A stretch of DNA of 64,000 nucleotides from assembly GCA_028554755.1 (NCBI GenBank), contig JAPTOF010000026.1:2046001-2110000 (forward strand), read 5' to 3'. The first letter of the stretch is position 1. Every line of letters begins with the position of its first letter. A program made the position numbers and the translations under genes. The stretch is from Cordia subcordata. Lineage: Eukaryota; Streptophyta; Magnoliopsida; Boraginales; Cordiaceae. A model generated the notes under the pieces. That model was not told where the DNA came from, ran no database searches, and saw only the letters and a list, made by a program, of their open reading frames with translations. This document shows, piece by piece, positions 1-12,035 of the stretch.

Positions 1-1900
1 TTAATGACTAAACATGCGGTTACTATAAAGGTCATATAGTCATATACTCGTCTAGTAACCCTTAATAGGTTATTAATTTTTGAAGAAAGATTTGGTGGCC
101 ACATCTTGATTAGGCAATAAATTAATTTTTAAACGAAGTTACACTATTTTATTTGCGGTCATGGAGTTTTTCTTTTCTCTTTAAAAATTAGGATGTTGAC
201 TTACTATTTAATAATTATGGTCTCAAATTATTGTCATGAAATTAAATTAAATTTTTTTTATATTTCTTTCCATGGTAGTTTCTATTTATGATTTTGTAAA
301 TTAAGATTTGATCTTAAAGTTTTATTTTATTTGTCCTTTAAGTAACAAAACTATTTATTTTCTTTATTCAATTTGAAATTTTATATATCTCCTATTACTG
401 GATTATTCATATGTGCTCATGAAATTTGTTGAAGAATGCAATTTTAAATTGATAATTGAGACACGTCATATTGAATTGCTTCATATTGTGTGGTCAATCT
501 CATACATAGTATTTTGTGGTTAAAGTTAAACATTAATTTTTTCCAATGAGTTGACAGCATAGATTTAAGTAGGCAAATTCACCAAAGTGATTTGCTTAAT
601 TAAATCTAAGGCTTTTTTTGTTTGGTTTGGGAGACTACCATGGTAAAGTGCGCAATATTCTCCCAAAGGAGATCATTATATGACTTTAGTCAGGTAGCAT
701 AAATATAAAGTATGGACCAAGATTATAATGTTGTTAGGGAGTTCAATTGCCCAAAGGTGGTTGACTTTTCTTTCAGTGGGGTGATCTTATATGTATTACT
801 TTATGTTAAAAGAGCGTCTATTTACATGTTGAATTATTTGCTCAAAGGCAAATATGACAACAATGTGCTTGGACTCTTTTGTTTATAATGCTTACTCTTG
901 TAATATATCATGTATGCATAATGTTTATTGATATTGCATTCTTTTCTTGGATTGTTTCCTTGGCTTTGAACAATTATTACTTAGATGTCTTGAATAGATA
1001 AAACCATTATGAAGTAAAAGTAGATATTGGGTTTTATCTGAGTATAGTCGATACTAACTTGGCATTACATTTGATGCACATGCTGCTTTGGTCAATAAAA
1101 ATGGTGACAAAGAAAGGGAAATATAATCGACAATAGGAGAGGTCTAACTATCTTCCTTAATGACTACGAAAAGACCATAACTGAGTATTAAGTGAATGGC
1201 TTGTTTTGAATTAAGAATGTAAAAGAACTCTTAATAGCTATAGGAGAGAAATACAAAGGAATCTTGGAATATCGATGAACAAAAATTACCCATTATGTTA
1301 CTAAGGAAAACAAAATTAAGATAAAACCCAAAGGTTGTATAGTTTGTTTCCAATCTTAAGTCCTATTCTTATAATGTTAGTACCTCGAATTCTAAGGGTC
1401 ATGTTCCTAAGAGAGGTCATAGTTTTAAAAAGGGTGGTAAAGGTCAGATCTAGATTGTAGATTAAAATCACAATATAAGAGGTCCTAAATCTGTTATCAC
1501 TAAGTTTGATAAGAGATCTTATTTTTGAAAGAAAAGGTTATAAAAGAGCTCATTGCACACGTTCAATATTGGTTAAAGAAAGAGAAAATAGATAAGGGGC
1601 AAGTGGATTAGAGTCTTACATTGGGACTGTTAGTCTATATTTAAAAATTAGTTTTGAATTTATTTTAGAAAATATTTTCTAGATGTCATGTTTTAGATGG
1701 AACTAGATTTTTATTTCTTTCTTAGACAAGATTGGATATGATTTTCACTTTAGAAATGACCAAGTACAATTGTTTTCCAATTCCAGAATTGTTGATGAAT
1801 GTGTTTTATCAAATGGTTTATACCAATTGTGTTTATTCCCCGGAAGTTCTTGTGCTCTTGTTATACAAAAAATTTTGCTTCTAAAAGGAGTTTAAGTAAA
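1..1900 (+). other. Copia leader and gag-derived noncoding stretch, strongly decayed
   Basis: No intact gene is visible. The stretch leads without a break into recognisable Copia pol sequence on the same strand, so I read it as the leader and gag part of that element. Around 1345-1440 a short basic, Ser/Lys/Gly-rich reading resembles the tail of a Copia gag. Around 1520-1560 there is a weak zinc-knuckle-like remnant, and from about 1720 a reading that looks like the region just before the GAG-pre-integrase domain. No 5' LTR matching the 3' LTR near 5274 was found, so the left end is either outside the window or lost. Confidence 0.35.
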
Positions 1901-1905
1901 GAAAA

Positions 1906-2335
1906 TTTTCTTTACTATGGCATAAAAGGTTAGGTCATATTTCTAGAGAAAGAGTTGAAAGACTCATTAACAGTAAGATTTTACCTTCTCTGATTTTTTT
2001 ATGATCTTCAAACTTTTATTGGATGCATAAGGGGTGAGTGCACTAAAATTAAAAGCAATATGCTACTACAGTTTTGCCTTTTAGAAGTAATAAACGTAGA
2101 TACTACTGGACCTTATTCTGTTATATTATGTGGTAATAAATGTTTTGTTACATTCATGGATGATTTTTCTCATTATAGATACCTCTATCTAATTAAAGAG
2201 AAATATGACGCTATTAAGAAATTTAAAATTCTTAAGACAAAGGTAGAAAAACAACATAGGAAGGTTATCAAAATTGTTGGATCTGACGGAAGAGGTGAGT
2301 ACTGTGGTAGGCTTGGATCTCCGAACAATATATAG
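1906..2335 (+). pseudogene. Copia GAG-pre-integrase and integrase fragment
   Basis: At about 1914-1960 the + strand reads LWHKRLGHISRERVERLI, the GAG-pre-integrase signature of Ty1/Copia polyproteins. An open segment from 2060 to 2335 then gives an integrase catalytic-core-like stretch. It contains VDTTGPYSV, FMDDFSHYRYLYLI and GSDGRGEYCG, which correspond to the start of the core, the conserved FxDDxSR-type motif, and the second acidic motif. A stop and a frame change separate the two pieces, and the C-terminal part of the integrase is not recognisable. This is part of the pol gene of the decayed element ending at the LTR near 5274-5650. Function is lost. Confidence 0.75.
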
Positions 2336-3084
2336 GGTCGTTCACCAAGTACTTATAGAATTATGAGATTGTTGCCCAGTATACTATGTCTAGTATTCCT
2401 GAGTAGAATTGTATGACCAAAAGGTGAAAATGCACCTTTACGGATATGATAAGAAGCATGGTGAGTGTTATTGACCTACTAGGGTACCTTTGCAGTGAAG
2501 CCATTAAAATGACTTGTTAAATACTTAGTCATGTTCCCAACAAGTTTCTCCTTAAGGCTCATTTTTGAATTGTGGTTAGGGAAAAAACCTAGTTTGATCG
2601 ATTTTTAAGTTGCGGTTGTTCTGCTTAGGTAAGGATTTTCAAATAAGAAAACCACTAACCGTAAAACAATTCGTTGTTTTATTAGGTATTTGGCTCATTT
2701 TAAATGATATAGGTTCTACTCTCCTACATGTGTTTCTAAGATTGTTAAATCTCAAATGCCCCAATTCTTAGGATTGGAGGTAATGTTGTATGTCCTTAAC
2801 CTACTATTGAGGATAATGATAGAGAAATTATCTCATTTTTCACTATTAATAAGTAGTCAAGTTGGTATTCTACTCATATTAAGAGACAAGATATTAGTGG
2901 ATACTCTATAATAAATGATCAAGTTATAGCTAATGACAATCTACATGTTGAGATTTCACAACCTTATGAGATTAATGATGAACAATATTTAAAAGGTCCA
3001 TTAGAGAAAGAAGACATTCTATCTATAATGATTATCTCATTTACTTGAATGCTATGAGAGATGAGATGCAACCTATAATGAAAA

Positions 3085-3650
3085 TAAGTTTGGGAACTTG
3101 TTGATCTTCGTAAAAGAGATAATCTTATTAGTTGCAAATGGGTTTTCAAGACCAAGAGAGATCCCTTAGAGAAGATTGAGAGGCCAAAGGTGAGATTGGT
3201 TCAAAAGAATTTACCCAAAGAAAAGGTATAGATAACAATGAAATCTTTTTCACATGTTTCTACAAAATATTCTTTGAGCTATTAATGGCTCCTATGGATG
3301 TGAAAATAGTTTTCCTTAATAGTGATATATGTCTATAAGTTTACATGAAATAGCTTGATGGTTTACTATTACTGGTAAGGATAATATGACTTGTAGACTT
3401 AGAAAATCAATTTATGGTTTTGAATCATGCCTCAAGGTAATGAATATTTGAAATTTGATGAAATGGTAACTTCTTATTATTTTGAGGAAAATAGAGTTGA
3501 TCCATGTATATACTTCAAGATCAGTGGGAGTAAATTTGTCTTCCTAATATTGCATGTTGATGATATTTTGCTAATTATATATGATTTGGGTATGCTTCAT
3601 AAGACTAAACAATATTTTACTTAAGGCTTTCAATATGAAAGATCTTGAGG
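3085..3650 (+). pseudogene. Copia reverse transcriptase fragment
   Basis: Near 3116-3170 the + strand reads DNLISCKWVFKTKRD, the start of the Copia RT domain (the usual motif is W-x-F-K-x-K). Near 3540-3585 it reads FLILHVDDILLI, the polymerase active site with the catalytic YVDD changed to HVDD. Numerous stops and frameshifts lie between these landmarks, and only short pieces such as 3427-3624 remain open. The order after integrase and before RNase H is the one expected for Copia. Confidence 0.75.
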
Positions 3651-3779
3651 ATGCTTCTTTTGTTCTTGGTACTAAGTTTTGTTGAAATAGGTCTCTTGGA
3701 ATTTTTTGAATCTTTTACGAAATCTTACATTGATTGAGTTTTCAGAACTTTTTTGGTGTGAAAGATTGTAAGTCTTGTG

Positions 3780-4475
3780 TGCATTTATTGTAAAGGGTGA
3801 TCAACTCAAATTGAAGCAATATCCTCAAAATGATATAGAGAGGGATTCTATGAAAGATATACCTTGTGCTAGTGCTGTTGAGAGCCTGTTGTATGATCTA
3901 GTATGCACTACACTTGATATCGCTTTTGCGGTAAGATTTTTTGGTTGATAATAAATCCTGGAATGGATTATTGGGTTGTTGCTAATTAGGTAATAAGATA
4001 CCTACAAAAAACCAAAAATTATATGCTTGTTTGCTATAAAATAGATTATCTAAAATTGGTTGGATATTCTACCTTTGACTATGTTGGATGCTCAGATGAT
4101 TGAAAATTTACTTTAGGGTATATCTTTGTGTTAGTTGGAGGGGCCATGTCCTGGAAGAGTATAAAATAACAGCTTAATGCCTCTTCAACTATGCAAATTT
4201 GTGGCTTGTTATGATGCCTCATCTCCTGCTATATGTTTTAAGAACATGATATCTAGTTTTAAGAATTATAAATTTTGTTACTAGATCTATTAAGATCTAT
4301 TGTGATAATAGAGTTGTTGTTCTATTCTCAAAGAATAATAAGAAAATTGAAGCCTAAAAGCATATAGATATCAAGTTCTTGGTAGTCAGAGACTTTGTCA
4401 AAAATAATGGCATTCATATAGAACGAATTGCTAGTGATGACGTATTAATTGACTCTTTGTCCAAGGGTCTTTGAC
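3780..4475 (+). pseudogene. Copia RNase H fragment
   Basis: About 4057-4170 carries the end of the RT connection and the start of RNase H, including a GxxFxxxGxxxSWKS-like stretch (AMSWKSIKQ). About 4355-4470 reads HIDIKFLVVRDFVKNNGI followed by DSLSKGL, the usual C-terminus of Copia RNase H (KHIDxxxHFxR ... DxxTKxL). Stops interrupt it several times. It completes the gene order integrase, RT, RNase H of this element. Confidence 0.7.
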
Positions 4476-5273
4476 TTACGATTTTCATAAAACATGTTAG
4501 GAATATGAGTATTTTGCAATCTTTTGATGCTATTGTCTAGTGGAAACTTTATATCATCATGTATTGTTAGATGTTCTCATTTTTTATGTTTTGCTTTGCA
4601 CATTAGTGCATTCGTACAATAGCATGTTGTTTTATAGTTTACAATATAATTGTATATTGTGACTACTCATATTCATGTTTTGTTGAGGATCTTATGTTTG
4701 GTGTCTATTTCAATAAGATCTCCTATTAAGTTTAATATCTCAATAAGGACACATTTTGGTTGGAGATATGTATTCTTACCTTTGGCATGTTGATCGCCGT
4801 TTTTTGAGGTTAAGAATAATCTATCCTCTGGCTTATTGAATGCCATTATGTGAGGATATGTGTTCTTTCCTCTAGCATATTGAATGCTATTTTGTGAGGA
4901 TAAGAATAAAAGATTTCTCTTGCTTTAAATGCCAATATTGGAGAAATCATGTGGGGGACTGACAAAGAAATGACACATTTTGATCACATATTGCTGCTAG
5001 TTTCTTGCTACACTGTCGTATGTTTGGTCTATGATGATAAGGTTGGATAACATTTGTGACCATGGAAAGTCTTGTGTCAATATGGAACACTATGACTGTC
5101 ATGATTCGATGTTTGACAATCTTGTTGGTCCGAATATGCGCTCGAGGTGTAATCTTGTGAAATAGATATTTTAAAATTGTGGTCACATTCTGTTTCCTAT
5201 TCAGCCTAATAAGTATTTTTCTTAAATTTTTTTTAAAATAAATAAAATAATTAATGTTGCCTAAGTGGGAGAC
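4476..5273 (+). other. 3' noncoding part of Copia element with ~50-bp degenerate tandem units
   Basis: No coding sequence is supported here. At about 4768-4912 three diverged units of roughly 50 bp follow each other. Each contains a CTxTGGCxTxTTGAxxGCC-like core followed by TGAGGATAxG. The stretch ends in a purine-rich AAGTGGGAGA at about 5262-5272. This is the usual Copia polypurine tract and sits directly before the LTR. Confidence 0.55.
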
Positions 5274-5650
5274 TAGTGGAAAATTTCTCTTTAAAGTGAG
5301 CTAGCTTTAATTATTTTTTTTTTTTTTATAAAATAGGCTGAATATCTGGTCACAAGTTGGGCTTTGTGATCATATTAGTTTTGGCCCACCTCAAAAATTC
5401 ATACAGTTCTTTTGTGCGCAGACCCGTGTATTTTGATAAATATTTTTATGGGTAAGACTGTCAGAATTTATTATAAATAGGGCTATGTCCTCTCTCCTAC
5501 TCTTAACGTAACAGTTGTTCCCATAAGCATATGTTCACATTGAGTAAAGCAGGGAGAGGAAGATCTAAAGCCTAAATTGGATAACAGTTATTTCTTCAAC
5601 AACAATTCTTTAATAATAATGGCTCAAACAGGTACGTGCTTCTGCTATCA
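5274..5650 (+). repeat. 3' LTR of decayed Copia element (ends approximate)
   Basis: It starts right after a Copia-type polypurine tract (AAGTGGGAGA). A plausible TATA box, TTATAAATAGG, lies at about 5472-5482, followed by a CT-rich start region. The left end would be near 5274-5277 and the right end somewhere between 5600 and 5650. No second copy of this LTR is in the window, so the ends rest on position and signals only. Confidence 0.5.
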
Positions 5651-7082
5651 ATTATGCCTTTGAATTTTATATTGTAAATTACTGTATACGATCCTATATT
5701 GCGATTACAAAGAACACACACAAAAAACACAAATAAATTCTGAAAGATAAAAAATAACCAAAATATTAAGATGAGATCAGTATCTGGATATCAACCTATC
5801 TAGGAATCAAAGAGTACTTACTACCAATTTTGCAATAAAAAGATTGTTTTGGAAGAAAAGATAAATATGATACTGAAATTTTAAAAAAAGACAGTTAACC
5901 GAAAGGACAAAATAAAATTAAAAAGCTGAAGATCTAGAGTGTGTAATGGCGTATGTGGGTGAAAGTTTCACTAAAAAAAATATAATATAGAATATAGGTT
6001 CTGAATATAAAAGAAATATATGAATAAAAAAGGGAATTTGTCGATATTAACCAAAACTAAAATTATCATAAATAGCATTATACGATAATAATATATTAAG
6101 TAAATTACAATAATTTTCAATTATAGTAATAGAAAATGATTAAAATAGGTAACGATTTGATAACAACCAAATTAGAGAGTTACCATAGATATCTACAATC
6201 AATCCATATTGCATGTCATAATTCTCGGATGTAATATATAAATATTAAAATAAATTTCTAATTCAATGTAAATCTCTCTAAAATAAAACAAAATCATTTA
6301 CTTACCAAATATAGTGGTTGATATCATTATAATATAAGAGAGTCACGTGGCAAAAGAATTTTAAGAATGCTATTTGTACAACACTTGTTATTATCATATT
6401 GTAAAGGGTTCTTCTATATAATATAGTATCGATATAATCTTTATTTATTTATTTATTTTTGGTTTCGAGACCATTACCTCATATGCATGCTTAGATCTCT
6501 ATTTTTTTTTTGTTAGATCTCTATCTGTTCTCTATTTATCTGTTCTAGTTTCTGTGCATATCTATAAGGATATTAGGTCTCTTTGTTACATCTTGATCAG
6601 CTTTGTGTGTGTGATGCGTGAGTACAGTATTGGTTTTTTTTGTGTGTGTCTTTGATGGAGAGAATATTATTGGAATTTGTTATAGTTTACTTATCTTTAT
6701 TACGTGCCTTTACCTTTACAATTTTGTAGCATTTGTCATTGTACTCATTCTTCAATATATGAAATACAAAAGGGAAATCATTTTCTCCAAATCATAGGCA
6801 TGCATACTTGGGTATACAATTGGGTTTTGATTCTCTAAAAGATCTGTTCATTTTTTTAAGTTGGGGTTTTTGGTTCGTTTGTATTTTCTCTCCCTTTTTA
6901 TTTCTGTTTTCTAGGTTGCCAAGAAGCCATATGAAGAGAAATGGTGGGTTTTCTTTTACTCCATCATTGAGCAAGAAATAAGTTGATATGCTTCTACTAT
7001 TTTGTTTACTTTTGAGATTATTTGTCTTACTTGTTATTTGTTGGTTTTGATAATATTTACAACTGTTCTGGCCAGAGTAATT
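5651..7082. other. AT-rich intergenic sequence, nothing recognised
   Basis: The composition is AT-rich with short homopolymers. I see no gene, terminal repeats or known domain. The short open frame on the minus strand at 6792-6974 has no recognisable content. Confidence 0.5.
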
Positions 7083-7493
7083 GAAGGGAAATTAACAACT
7101 TGAAAATACAAATGAGGCAAGTTAAGGATGATATCAAGCTATTAGTTACATTGGTTATGGATATGGCAGGAAGGTCTAGGGTCCCTTCAACTTTGAATGT
7201 ACTTAGGGGTGAAAAAGTGAATCAAGGAAATACTCGTATGCATGTATTGAGCATGGATTGAGCATAGATAATGTGTCGGGACATAATGGGATTCGATTGA
7301 GGGATTTGGTGCGTGTGGATTGTGCCTCCATCACGCCCCACTCTAACAAAAGTATCACCATCAAGACGTCTCCTATAGCTGGTGCGAAGTATTTATTTAG
7401 TTCAGAAGATAAGAACGTGGAAAGTTCTTGTAGTAGAAAGTGGAAGGTTTTATTAGTTTTGTTGCCCGTACTAGTGACACTAACATTATCTCC
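7083..7493 (+). pseudogene. left part of an interrupted coding-like remnant (unknown, possibly transposon-encoded)
   Basis: This is mostly open on the + strand, with the longest open piece at 7258-7521. Its predicted product is polar with Ser/Thr/Lys patches, and I do not recognise it. It ends at the exact left edge of an LTR (7494). Directly right of that LTR (9301 onward) another coding-like stretch begins on the same strand. I infer that the two were once contiguous and were split by the LTR. The start is not defined and no family assignment is made. Confidence 0.3.
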
Positions 7494-9300
7494 TGATGTT
7501 TCTCTAGAGTGTAAGCCCTAAAAACTAGTAAGTGTATGGATTGGTGTATTGTAGTGTGTGCGAGAACGGGTGTCGAACCACAGGGAGGCTATTTTGCGCA
7601 ATGGATTCTATGTATGTGTGTCCTAGAAAGTGTCTAAAAGAAAACCTAAACTAACCATTTTTGGGTTTTTTGGATTTATCAGGAGCTCTGATTAAAGGAA
7701 ATAAAACTATGCTATCAGAATGAAAGGCGGGGAAACAAAATAATCTAAAAGGAACTTAACAATTGGAATGAGTTAGGGTGACTTATGGTTGCTAATGGGT
7801 GATTCTAAACTCAAGTGCTATAAGATTATGGGAAATGGCTTAACTATGGGTCACTCTTAACTAGGTTGCTAATTAGTGTCCTAATTTCTCTCTAGGACTC
7901 GATTTGGATCCATCCCTAGATGACGTCTGCCTAGAGTCACGGCATGGTCCTTATGACCTAAGGCCTTAAGATTAACTAACTAGTTTTCTAGGTGACCTAG
8001 AATGAACCTACCCTAGTACCTAAACCATTGGTTGGGTTTAAAGCCAAGACCTAAAGTTGCTAGGGTCGACTAAACCTATCTATCTAGAAACCCGTCGGCT
8101 GAGTTTAAAGCCAAGGGAGACTCGATCTAAGGTAGTCCTAAATTACGTATCGTCATTCTCACTATAGCAGGATTTGACCTATTAGCGCATTCATACATGT
8201 TCTAGGCCAAGGTGGTTGTGAATAGAGGAACCTATTCGACTACTAAACATTGTCATGCAATATTGAGGTCATATTCACTACTAGGCATGCAAACATACAC
8301 ATAGACATGAATATAAGCATTAACCACTTCATAAAATCCACACACAAACATATAGACATCATTATAGAATGGATTAGAAGTGTTGGGTAGCAAATAGACA
8401 TCAATTTATATACGTACTACTCATATAGGCATATCATCAAACACCTAGACATGTATTGAATAACAGCCATTGAACAAAGAAAACAAAATATGTATATACT
8501 AAGCCATCAAATCCCATAACATAAGAGTATATAGTCAATCCATTACATAAGCTAATTCACCCTAAACAAATCTGCTCAAACATAATATGAAATAGGATGA
8601 AACAGAGAATAGGAAACTCCCCTTTCATCCTAGCAAAACTTTGTACAATCTTTAAGTAAATCCTCACTTCAAAGCTATTACATCCCTCCAAATAAGCTTT
8701 AATCCAAGTGGGAAATATGTGAAAAGGTGTGTGTAAGATGGGAGAGAACTAAGGTTAGGTGTATGAGAAGTGGGTGTGAAGTGTGTATGATAAATCTCTT
8801 CAAAAGTGATAACAACGGGTCCTATTTATAGCCTTTAGCGCTACTACTGGCTGGCCGATAAAAAGGGGTGGTCTGCCTACTCTTCATGTTGTTTTCTAGA
8901 TTTATTAATCAGCTGGTAAGCTCAGGTGATACAGGCCTTTCTTCCCTAGAATTATTGGTTAACCTAGCCGATCTGCCAGCTGCTTGTTGTAGGTTAGCCG
9001 GTTCATCTTGAATTCTTCGTTCTTCATCTTTTTTGCTTCCAGCCTCTTCCCTACGACCCATACACATTTTATCTTTAGCAACCATTATCATGCAATCCTC
9101 GTTTTCAACCTAAGCCTCACCTAATCATGAAATCATGCAATTAGTGTAGCATTTATCTCTTAAACTCAATTCTGTACAGTTGTCTATGCTTAAGCATATC
9201 TCCAACATAAGTACTACACTAATACAACTTTACAAGCACAAAACACCTCAAAAGCATAAATAGTATACAATGTAAACACACACAGAGTTGAAGCACATCA
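7494..9300 (-). repeat. LTR of a Gypsy-like element, minus orientation (solo LTR or 3' LTR)
   Basis: The unit begins TGATGT and ends ACATCA, a perfect 6-bp inverted terminus of LTR type. On the minus strand a TATA box (CTATAAATAGGA) lies near 8820-8832. The flanks TCTCC (7489-7493) and CCCCC (9301-9305) agree at three of five bases and may be an eroded target duplication. Alternatively, the run of Cs read on the minus strand (AGGGGGG) could be a polypurine tract, making this a 3' LTR. The phrase GTGTCGAACCACAGGGAGG at about 7569-7587 is of a kind common in plant Gypsy LTR sequence. No internal coding region is attached, which favours a solo LTR. Confidence 0.5.
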
Positions 9301-10480
9301 CCCCCCTATGTGTTTGGTTACAGTAGAGGATGCTAAAAAGTTTATGAAAGATGATTTGGCACCTCTTGCTTTTTATATTCTCTTTTGAGAAGGATTCTAG
9401 GTTATATCTTGTATTCATTATATATTTTTTATTTTGGCAAATTGAGAAAGCTATAACATCTTTTATGTTGCAAAGAATTGGTTGTATGTATGGTTCTGCT
9501 TATTTGACTCGACTCCCAATTCACGAACTTATGCCAATATGCTTCATTACCCCCTAGTGAGTATTTTGTTTTATGTCATTTATATATGTTAGTAAGTAAA
9601 GTTAATTATTATTAATTACTGTATAATTGTCTTTTGAAAGATGGTGGACTACTTTGTCTCTCAAATCTCCAAGAATGCTTGGGAAGATGATGCTAAGATG
9701 CCTAAATGGTATCTTCCCACACAGCTTTCAATTAGTCTGATCATGAAAATATTAGTATGTTTCTTAATTCAATTTGCCTTACTAAGTGACCATTTGCACT
9801 AATATGATCTTGAATACATTGTAACAACAAATCCTTAAAGGATTAAAAGAGTGCATGTTCTAGAATAAACAATTAAATGCCATTTTTAGGGCCCGTGTAA
9901 GTTCACTGGAAAGTTGTTTGACTACCAACAGGTAGTATCCTTTAGATTTTTGCAAGTACATGAGGTTTGAAAGGTTGTTACCATAAATTATTTATTACCT
10001 TTTTTCTTTTTTTTTTGTTTTACAAATGTTCATTCCAACCAATTATATGAATCAATATTGGTATATTATCATTGTTGTTTTTTTTTTGCATGAGGTTTAC
10101 ATAGTTGATAGTCAATCTAAGCCTCAATTCAACGTTCCCATAAATGATGAAGTCAAGAAGTTGGTAAGAATTTGATGAAATTGTTAAAATATTTCGATAA
10201 ATTGTTTAAGCATGATGGTTTTGAGTACTCAAAAATGAGGTTGGTTGATGAATTTTCAATTTGCCGTCCTACTTGCGTGCCAATGCAGTTGGGTGCATGT
10301 GATCATGTAGTGTACGTGTGTGGGATGATGAAACAGCCAAGATCTTTTTGTGCTTTCACGGCAACTTCTTCTACTAAATATTGTGAAGATTTTGCTCTAT
10401 AACTATGGCACCACTGCAAAAATCTTGCAAACCCAACTATAAAGACTACCCATGATGATAATGAGAATTAGTGAAAGTTC
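9301..10480 (+). pseudogene. degenerate transposon-type protein, possibly with a Ulp1-like (peptidase C48) C-terminus
   Basis: Broken coding-like sequence follows the LTR. Pieces read VEDAKKFMKDDLAPLAFYIL (about 9320-9390), MVDYFVSQISKNAWEDD (from 9641) and, near the end (10258-10320), CRPTCVPMQLGACDHVVYVC. The last piece resembles the end of Ulp1-type cysteine peptidases, in which Q and DCG precede a V-x-V/C strand. Such peptidase domains are often carried by plant CACTA and MULE transposons. Here the catalytic DCG would be DHV, so it would be inactive. Stops and frame changes occur throughout. The similarity is weak, and an unrelated plant ORF is possible. Confidence 0.3.
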
Positions 10481-10620
10481 AGTTGGTTGTGTGTTGATGC
10501 TAGTATGCTTCTGAACTTTAAGTTTGCTATTTGGTTTGGTTTTCATGAAGATTTTAAGTTTTATGTCACTATGGTTTGGTTTTTAGTATACAATCAAGTA
10601 TGGTTATGGACAATAATGTT

Positions 10621-10786
10621 TGATAATGTAGAAGTCTCTTTGGTCTCAAACTCTCTTGTAGATATCTGATGCACATAGTACTTAGCTAGGACTTCTCTGT
10701 GATCTTATCATTTTATTTCCTATATAAACTCTGTACTTGTATTATTGAAATAGATAGAATACCATCTCTAGTTCCTTGCACTTTCA
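10621..10786 (+). repeat. 5' LTR of Ale-like Copia element
   Basis: It begins TGATAATG and ends CTTTCA. A TATA box, CTATATAAAC, lies at about 10721-10730. It differs from the 3' LTR at four positions, all A/G or C/T. Confidence 0.92.
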
Positions 10787-10798
10787 TGGTATCACGAG
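10787..10798 (+). promoter_or_regulatory. primer binding site of Ale-like element
   Basis: TGGTATCACGAG directly follows the 5' LTR. It is close to the TGGTATCAGAGC complementary to the 3' end of initiator tRNA-Met that most plant Copia elements use, with a small change near its end. Confidence 0.8.
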
Positions 10799-10829
10799 TT
10801 TTAGGTTACTTTGTTCCTATTCTCATCCA

Positions 10830-11800
10830 ATGGCCACCACTTCTGCCTTTTCTCTTCCATCTTTTAATGTCAAAGTTTATGTCTCTATTATCTTAGACTA
10901 CACCAACTATTTAACATGGAAAGACCAAAATTTAACTTTTTTTACATTTACTGGGCTACTTGGGTATATTGATGGGACCATCATCAAACCTATTTCCAAA
11001 TCTCCATCAACATCACCCATATCTTCTACAACATCTCAGATGGCTGACTCTCCCTCATCAGCATCAGCAATAACCACTAAGACTTCAACTTCTTCTGTCA
11101 TGTCTCTTGAAGAGTGGGTGCGTTATGACATGTTTGCAAAATCTTGTATCACTGCAACCCTCTCTGAAACTCTTGCACATCAAACTTTGGGACACACATC
11201 AGCGAGGGAAATATGGGTGTTCTTAGAGGAGTCTTTTTTGCAACAATCTATCGCCATAAAGTCTTTGCTGCGTGCACAATTGCGAGGTGCAAAGAAAACT
11301 CACAAATCGGCAGCTGAATATTCGCAGAATATTCATTCTCTTGCCACAGCCTTGCAAGCCATTGGTGATCCCCTCACTGATGAGGATCTGGTTCTGACTA
11401 CTTTGGATGGATTGCCGCCTGACTATCGGCCTTTCATCACCTCTGTTGAACACACCACACCACCACCCTCATTTAGTGATGTGCGTGCGCGACTTCTTGT
11501 GTATGAGCAACGACTTTTAATGGACAATACCAATCATTCTGAGCCTGATTCGTTGACTGCTTCAGCCATGGTTTCTACTGTCAAAAACTAAGCATCTGAT
11601 CATGCTTTCGTTGTTGCTTCAAATGGGTCCAAGTCTAATCAAGCCAATAACAGGTTTGTTTCCACTGATCGTCCCCCTAGTCCATACGCAAATATTACGT
11701 GTCAAATATGTCAGAAAATGGGACATTCAGCAGCACGGTGTCGATTTCATTATCGTCAATCAAAGAACAATCCGAAACAAAATTCAAATACTCATTTTGC
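10830..11800 (+). pseudogene. gag of Ale-like element with one in-frame stop before the zinc knuckle
   Basis: I choose ATG 10830 because the conserved Ale-type N-terminus starts there (MATTSAFSLPSF, then NYLTWKDQNL), 43 bp after the LTR. The frame is open for 253 codons to a TAA at 11589-11591. It then continues in the same frame through CQICQKMGHSAARC (about 11700-11741), a CCHC zinc knuckle that packages RNA. The middle part contains the retrotransposon gag (UBN2-type) region, with RAQLRGAKKT followed by DEDLVLTTLDGLPPDYRPF. A single stop therefore removes the RNA-binding end. The remainder would be gag without nucleocapsid function. Confidence 0.85.
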
Positions 11801-11884
11801 TGGCTATCATCAACAACAAAATGGCCATTATGCTGGTTATCACTCTCCAAATAATGGGACTTCTCAGTCGTCTCTAGACTGTGT

Positions 11885-12035
11885 TCAAGCATGGATTCCG
11901 GATTCAGATGCTTCCTTTCATATGACAGCAGATCCTACTCTGTTACAAAATCTGCAGCCTTACCATGGTAATGAACACGTGATTGTTGGGGATGGCAAAT
12001 CTCTTCCTATCCACCAAACAGGACCTTCACACCAG
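11885..12035 (+). pseudogene. protease remnant of Ale-like element, altered active site and deletion
   Basis: In frame with gag, the sequence reads AWIPDSDASFHMTADPTLL, where Copia proteases have D-S-G-A around the catalytic Asp; here the Gly is Asp. After VGDGKSLPI the expected remainder of the domain is missing, and the frame moves by one around 12020-12035 directly into the GAG-pre-integrase region. A deletion of several dozen codons is the simplest reading. Confidence 0.7.

Noticed and set aside
6792..6974. 60-codon minus-strand open frame
   Set aside because: No recognisable content, start context or neighbours; length expected by chance.
11223..11453. minus-strand open frame inside the Ale gag
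   Set aside because: Shadow of the gag reading frame on the other strand.
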